Assembly: GCF_029894125.1 (NCBI RefSeq)
Contig: NZ_JARXYZ010000036.1
Location: forward strand, 1 to 64,000
From: Kitasatospora sp. MAA19
GTDB taxonomy: Bacteria > Actinomycetota > Actinomycetes > Streptomycetales > Streptomycetaceae
Reading direction: 5' to 3'
Length of the DNA stretch: 64,000 bases
Shown here in pieces: positions 62,641 to 64,000 of this stretch. Numbering within the stretch: position 1 is the stretch's first letter; the number at the start of each line of letters is the position of its first letter. Below the pieces are notes generated by a model. The model had not been told where the DNA came from. It searched no databases and saw only the letters and a program-made list of their open reading frames with translations. Position numbers and translations under genes: made by a program.

Positions 62641-63915
62641 TCACAACGCCGAGAACCCGAACTTGGACACCACCGGGTCGAGCGGGGTGTAGTAACCGGT
62701 CGAGAAGCATGCCGTCGTGGACGAGGTGCCGCTGCACGGGATCTTCGTGTCGGTGTTCCCGGCGATGATGACGCCGACCGGCGCCATCGAGTCGCCCTGC
62801 GGGTTGGCCACGGCCGGCCCGCCGCTGTCACCCTGGGCGACAGCGATGCCTCCGCCGCGTGACTTCACCTCGGTCGCGTTGGTGCGCCCCGACGGCGAGT
62901 GGACGCCGACGCGCGTGACCTCCAGCTCGCAGTGAAACCCGGACGTGGCGCCGCTGAAGCAGGCGGACTGGCCCGGGTCCAGGCGCGCCGGGCCGTACAG
63001 CGGGCGGGAGTCGCTGCTGTTCCAGGCGCTGCTGTAGAAGCGGGCCGTGGTGCTGGTGTCGGTGGTGATGACGGCAACGTCGAGGCCGCCGTCGGACGCG
63101 GTGACCTCGCCGACGACGCGCTGCCCGTTGTAGACGTTCCCGCTGGTCTGGCAGTGGGCGGCGGTGAGCAGGACGCGCTTGCCGTTGACCCAGCCCGGCA
63201 CTCCGGTGGAGCAACGGCTGTTGTCGCTCAGCCTGAGGTCGGCTCCGGCGTACCAGGGCGGGGCGTCGCTGGTGCGGCTGCCCTGCGTGGGCGTTTCGGG
63301 GGAGCCGATCTGCGGGTGGACTGGGATGCCGGCGATCTGCTCGGCCCGGGCCTCGTAGTCGCGCATCGGCGCGTTGGCCGGCGCGATGCGCTTGCTGGCC
63401 TTCGGCTGGTACGAGAGCACGAGGCCGCTGCCGTCGTTGGCCGGGGAGATCGAGGACCACTCCGCCTTGTCGTTGCCGACGGTGCCGATGAACCTGCCGA
63501 TGGCCCTGTCCATCTCGGAGAGCGAGTAGGCGGCCGTCCGGTAGTGGACGTCGTAGTCGGGGCTCACCGGGCCGGCGGGGTCGTGGCGCATCGCCTCGCG
63601 GGTGCGCGTGCGCCAGGCGTCGACGGCCTTGGTGATCCTGGCGGGGAGGGCTCCCTTCCAGTAGAGGTCGAGGTAGTGCTCGTCGCCGTGGAACACGACT
63701 GAGGCGAAGTCGCTGCCGTCGACCTGTCCGGTGTCGATCAGCCGGTGGATCTCATCCGCGATGGGCTGCAGGTGCTTCTCGTGGTACTCGCGGCTCAGCA
63801 GGATCGCCGGAGCCATGCGGGTCTCGTCGGCGGTGTCCTGGGCCCTTGCGACGGCGATGGACGCGGTGCCCAGGACCAGGACCGCTGCCGCGTACAGGAG
63901 TTTCGATCCGCGCAT
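62641..63915 (-). CDS. Secreted chymotrypsin-fold serine protease
   Basis: 424 residues. N-terminal signal (LLYAAAVLVLGTASIAVARA), a ~190-residue prodomain (EYHEKHLQPIADEIHRLIDTG...), then the catalytic domain with His254 (TAAHC), Asp279 (GGLDVAVI) and Ser364 (GDSGGP). Paired Cys residues around the active site (CSTG, HCQT, CFSG, HCELE) suggest disulphides. Similar to Streptomyces trypsin-like proteases with an alpha-lytic-type prodomain. Substrate unknown. Independent of the ImuA-like gene, with which it is convergent. Confidence 0.92.
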   Translation of the reverse strand: MRGSKLLYAAAVLVLGTASIAVARAQDTADETRMAPAILLSREYHEKHLQPIADEIHRLIDTGQVDGSDFASVVFHGDEHYLDLYWKGALPARITKAVDAWRTRTREAMRHDPAGPVSPDYDVHYRTAAYSLSEMDRAIGRFIGTVGNDKAEWSSISPANDGSGLVLSYQPKASKRIAPANAPMRDYEARAEQIAGIPVHPQIGSPETPTQGSRTSDAPPWYAGADLRLSDNSRCSTGVPGWVNGKRVLLTAAHCQTSGNVYNGQRVVGEVTASDGGLDVAVITTDTSTTARFYSSAWNSSDSRPLYGPARLDPGQSACFSGATSGFHCELEVTRVGVHSPSGRTNATEVKSRGGGIAVAQGDSGGPAVANPQGDSMAPVGVIIAGNTDTKIPCSGTSSTTACFSTGYYTPLDPVVSKFGFSAL

Positions 63916-64000
63916 GGAGACACCATAGAGTGACCAAAGCCCTCACGCGGAGTTATCGTATCGTATGCGTGCCGCAGCCTAGCGAGGAAAGCCGGGTGCG

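Overview
The window looks like one stretch of a Streptomyces or Kitasatospora chromosome. GC is very high, GTG and TTG starts are common, hairpin terminators lack U-tracts, and the gene content is typical: NRPS and PKS genes, secreted peptidases, a penicillin-acylase-type enzyme, an SPFH/flotillin pair and WXG100-type proteins. No tRNA, rRNA or CRISPR array was seen.

Layout. Bases 1-4341 are the 3' end of a nonribosomal peptide synthetase gene with its terminal thioesterase. Bases 4.5-20.7 kb are mostly ordinary chromosomal genes: a serine hydrolase, a CpnT-like type VII secretion pair, an NfeD-like/flotillin pair, a Tat-exported multicopper oxidase, a LysR/SDR divergent pair, a secreted Ntn-hydrolase acylase, YceI and a threonine-synthase-like enzyme. 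Bases 22.3-36.9 kb (minus strand) are the biosynthetic centrepiece. This compact operon is a complete polycyclic tetramate macrolactam (PTM) cluster: a sterol-desaturase-type hydroxylase, a single-module iterative PKS-NRPS (KS-AT-DH-KR-ACP-C-A-PCP-TE) with an ornithine-like adenylation pocket, two CrtI-like FAD oxidoreductases and an MDR reductase. All downstream genes overlap their neighbour. The cytochrome P450 found at the end of frontalamide-type clusters is absent. An XRE/TPR-type regulator lies upstream in the same orientation.

An accessory region starts at about 41.36 kb. There an integrative element (tyrosine integrase plus small excisionase) joins a secreted M4-M28 metallopeptidase gene that also carries a frameshift, and it cuts off the aminopeptidase domain. 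From here to about 61 kb there are many decayed and mobile sequences. They include a TOPRIM-less GyrB-like ATPase with altered ATPase residues, an RNase Z remnant, a frameshifted SUKH (SMI1/KNR4) gene, another decayed gene, fragments of rve-type, IS5, ISL3 and IS110 transposases, and one intact ISL3 element with both inverted repeats. An OLD-like ATPase (possible phage defence) sits among these fragments. An ISL3 remnant abuts the membrane half of a Pls/PosA (polylysine-synthetase-like) enzyme that has lost its adenylation and carrier domains. An intact MarR / cupin / RidA locus lies between.

The right edge (61.2-64 kb) carries a small membrane protein, an ImuA-like RecA-fold protein without its usual imuB partner, and a secreted chymotrypsin-fold protease.

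The best candidates for something unusual are the P450-less PTM operon and its possible regulator, the GyrB-like ATPase, the OLD-like ATPase, and a pair of identical palindromic operators upstream of a tiny ORF cut off by an ISL3 remnant. None of these is proven novel from sequence alone.
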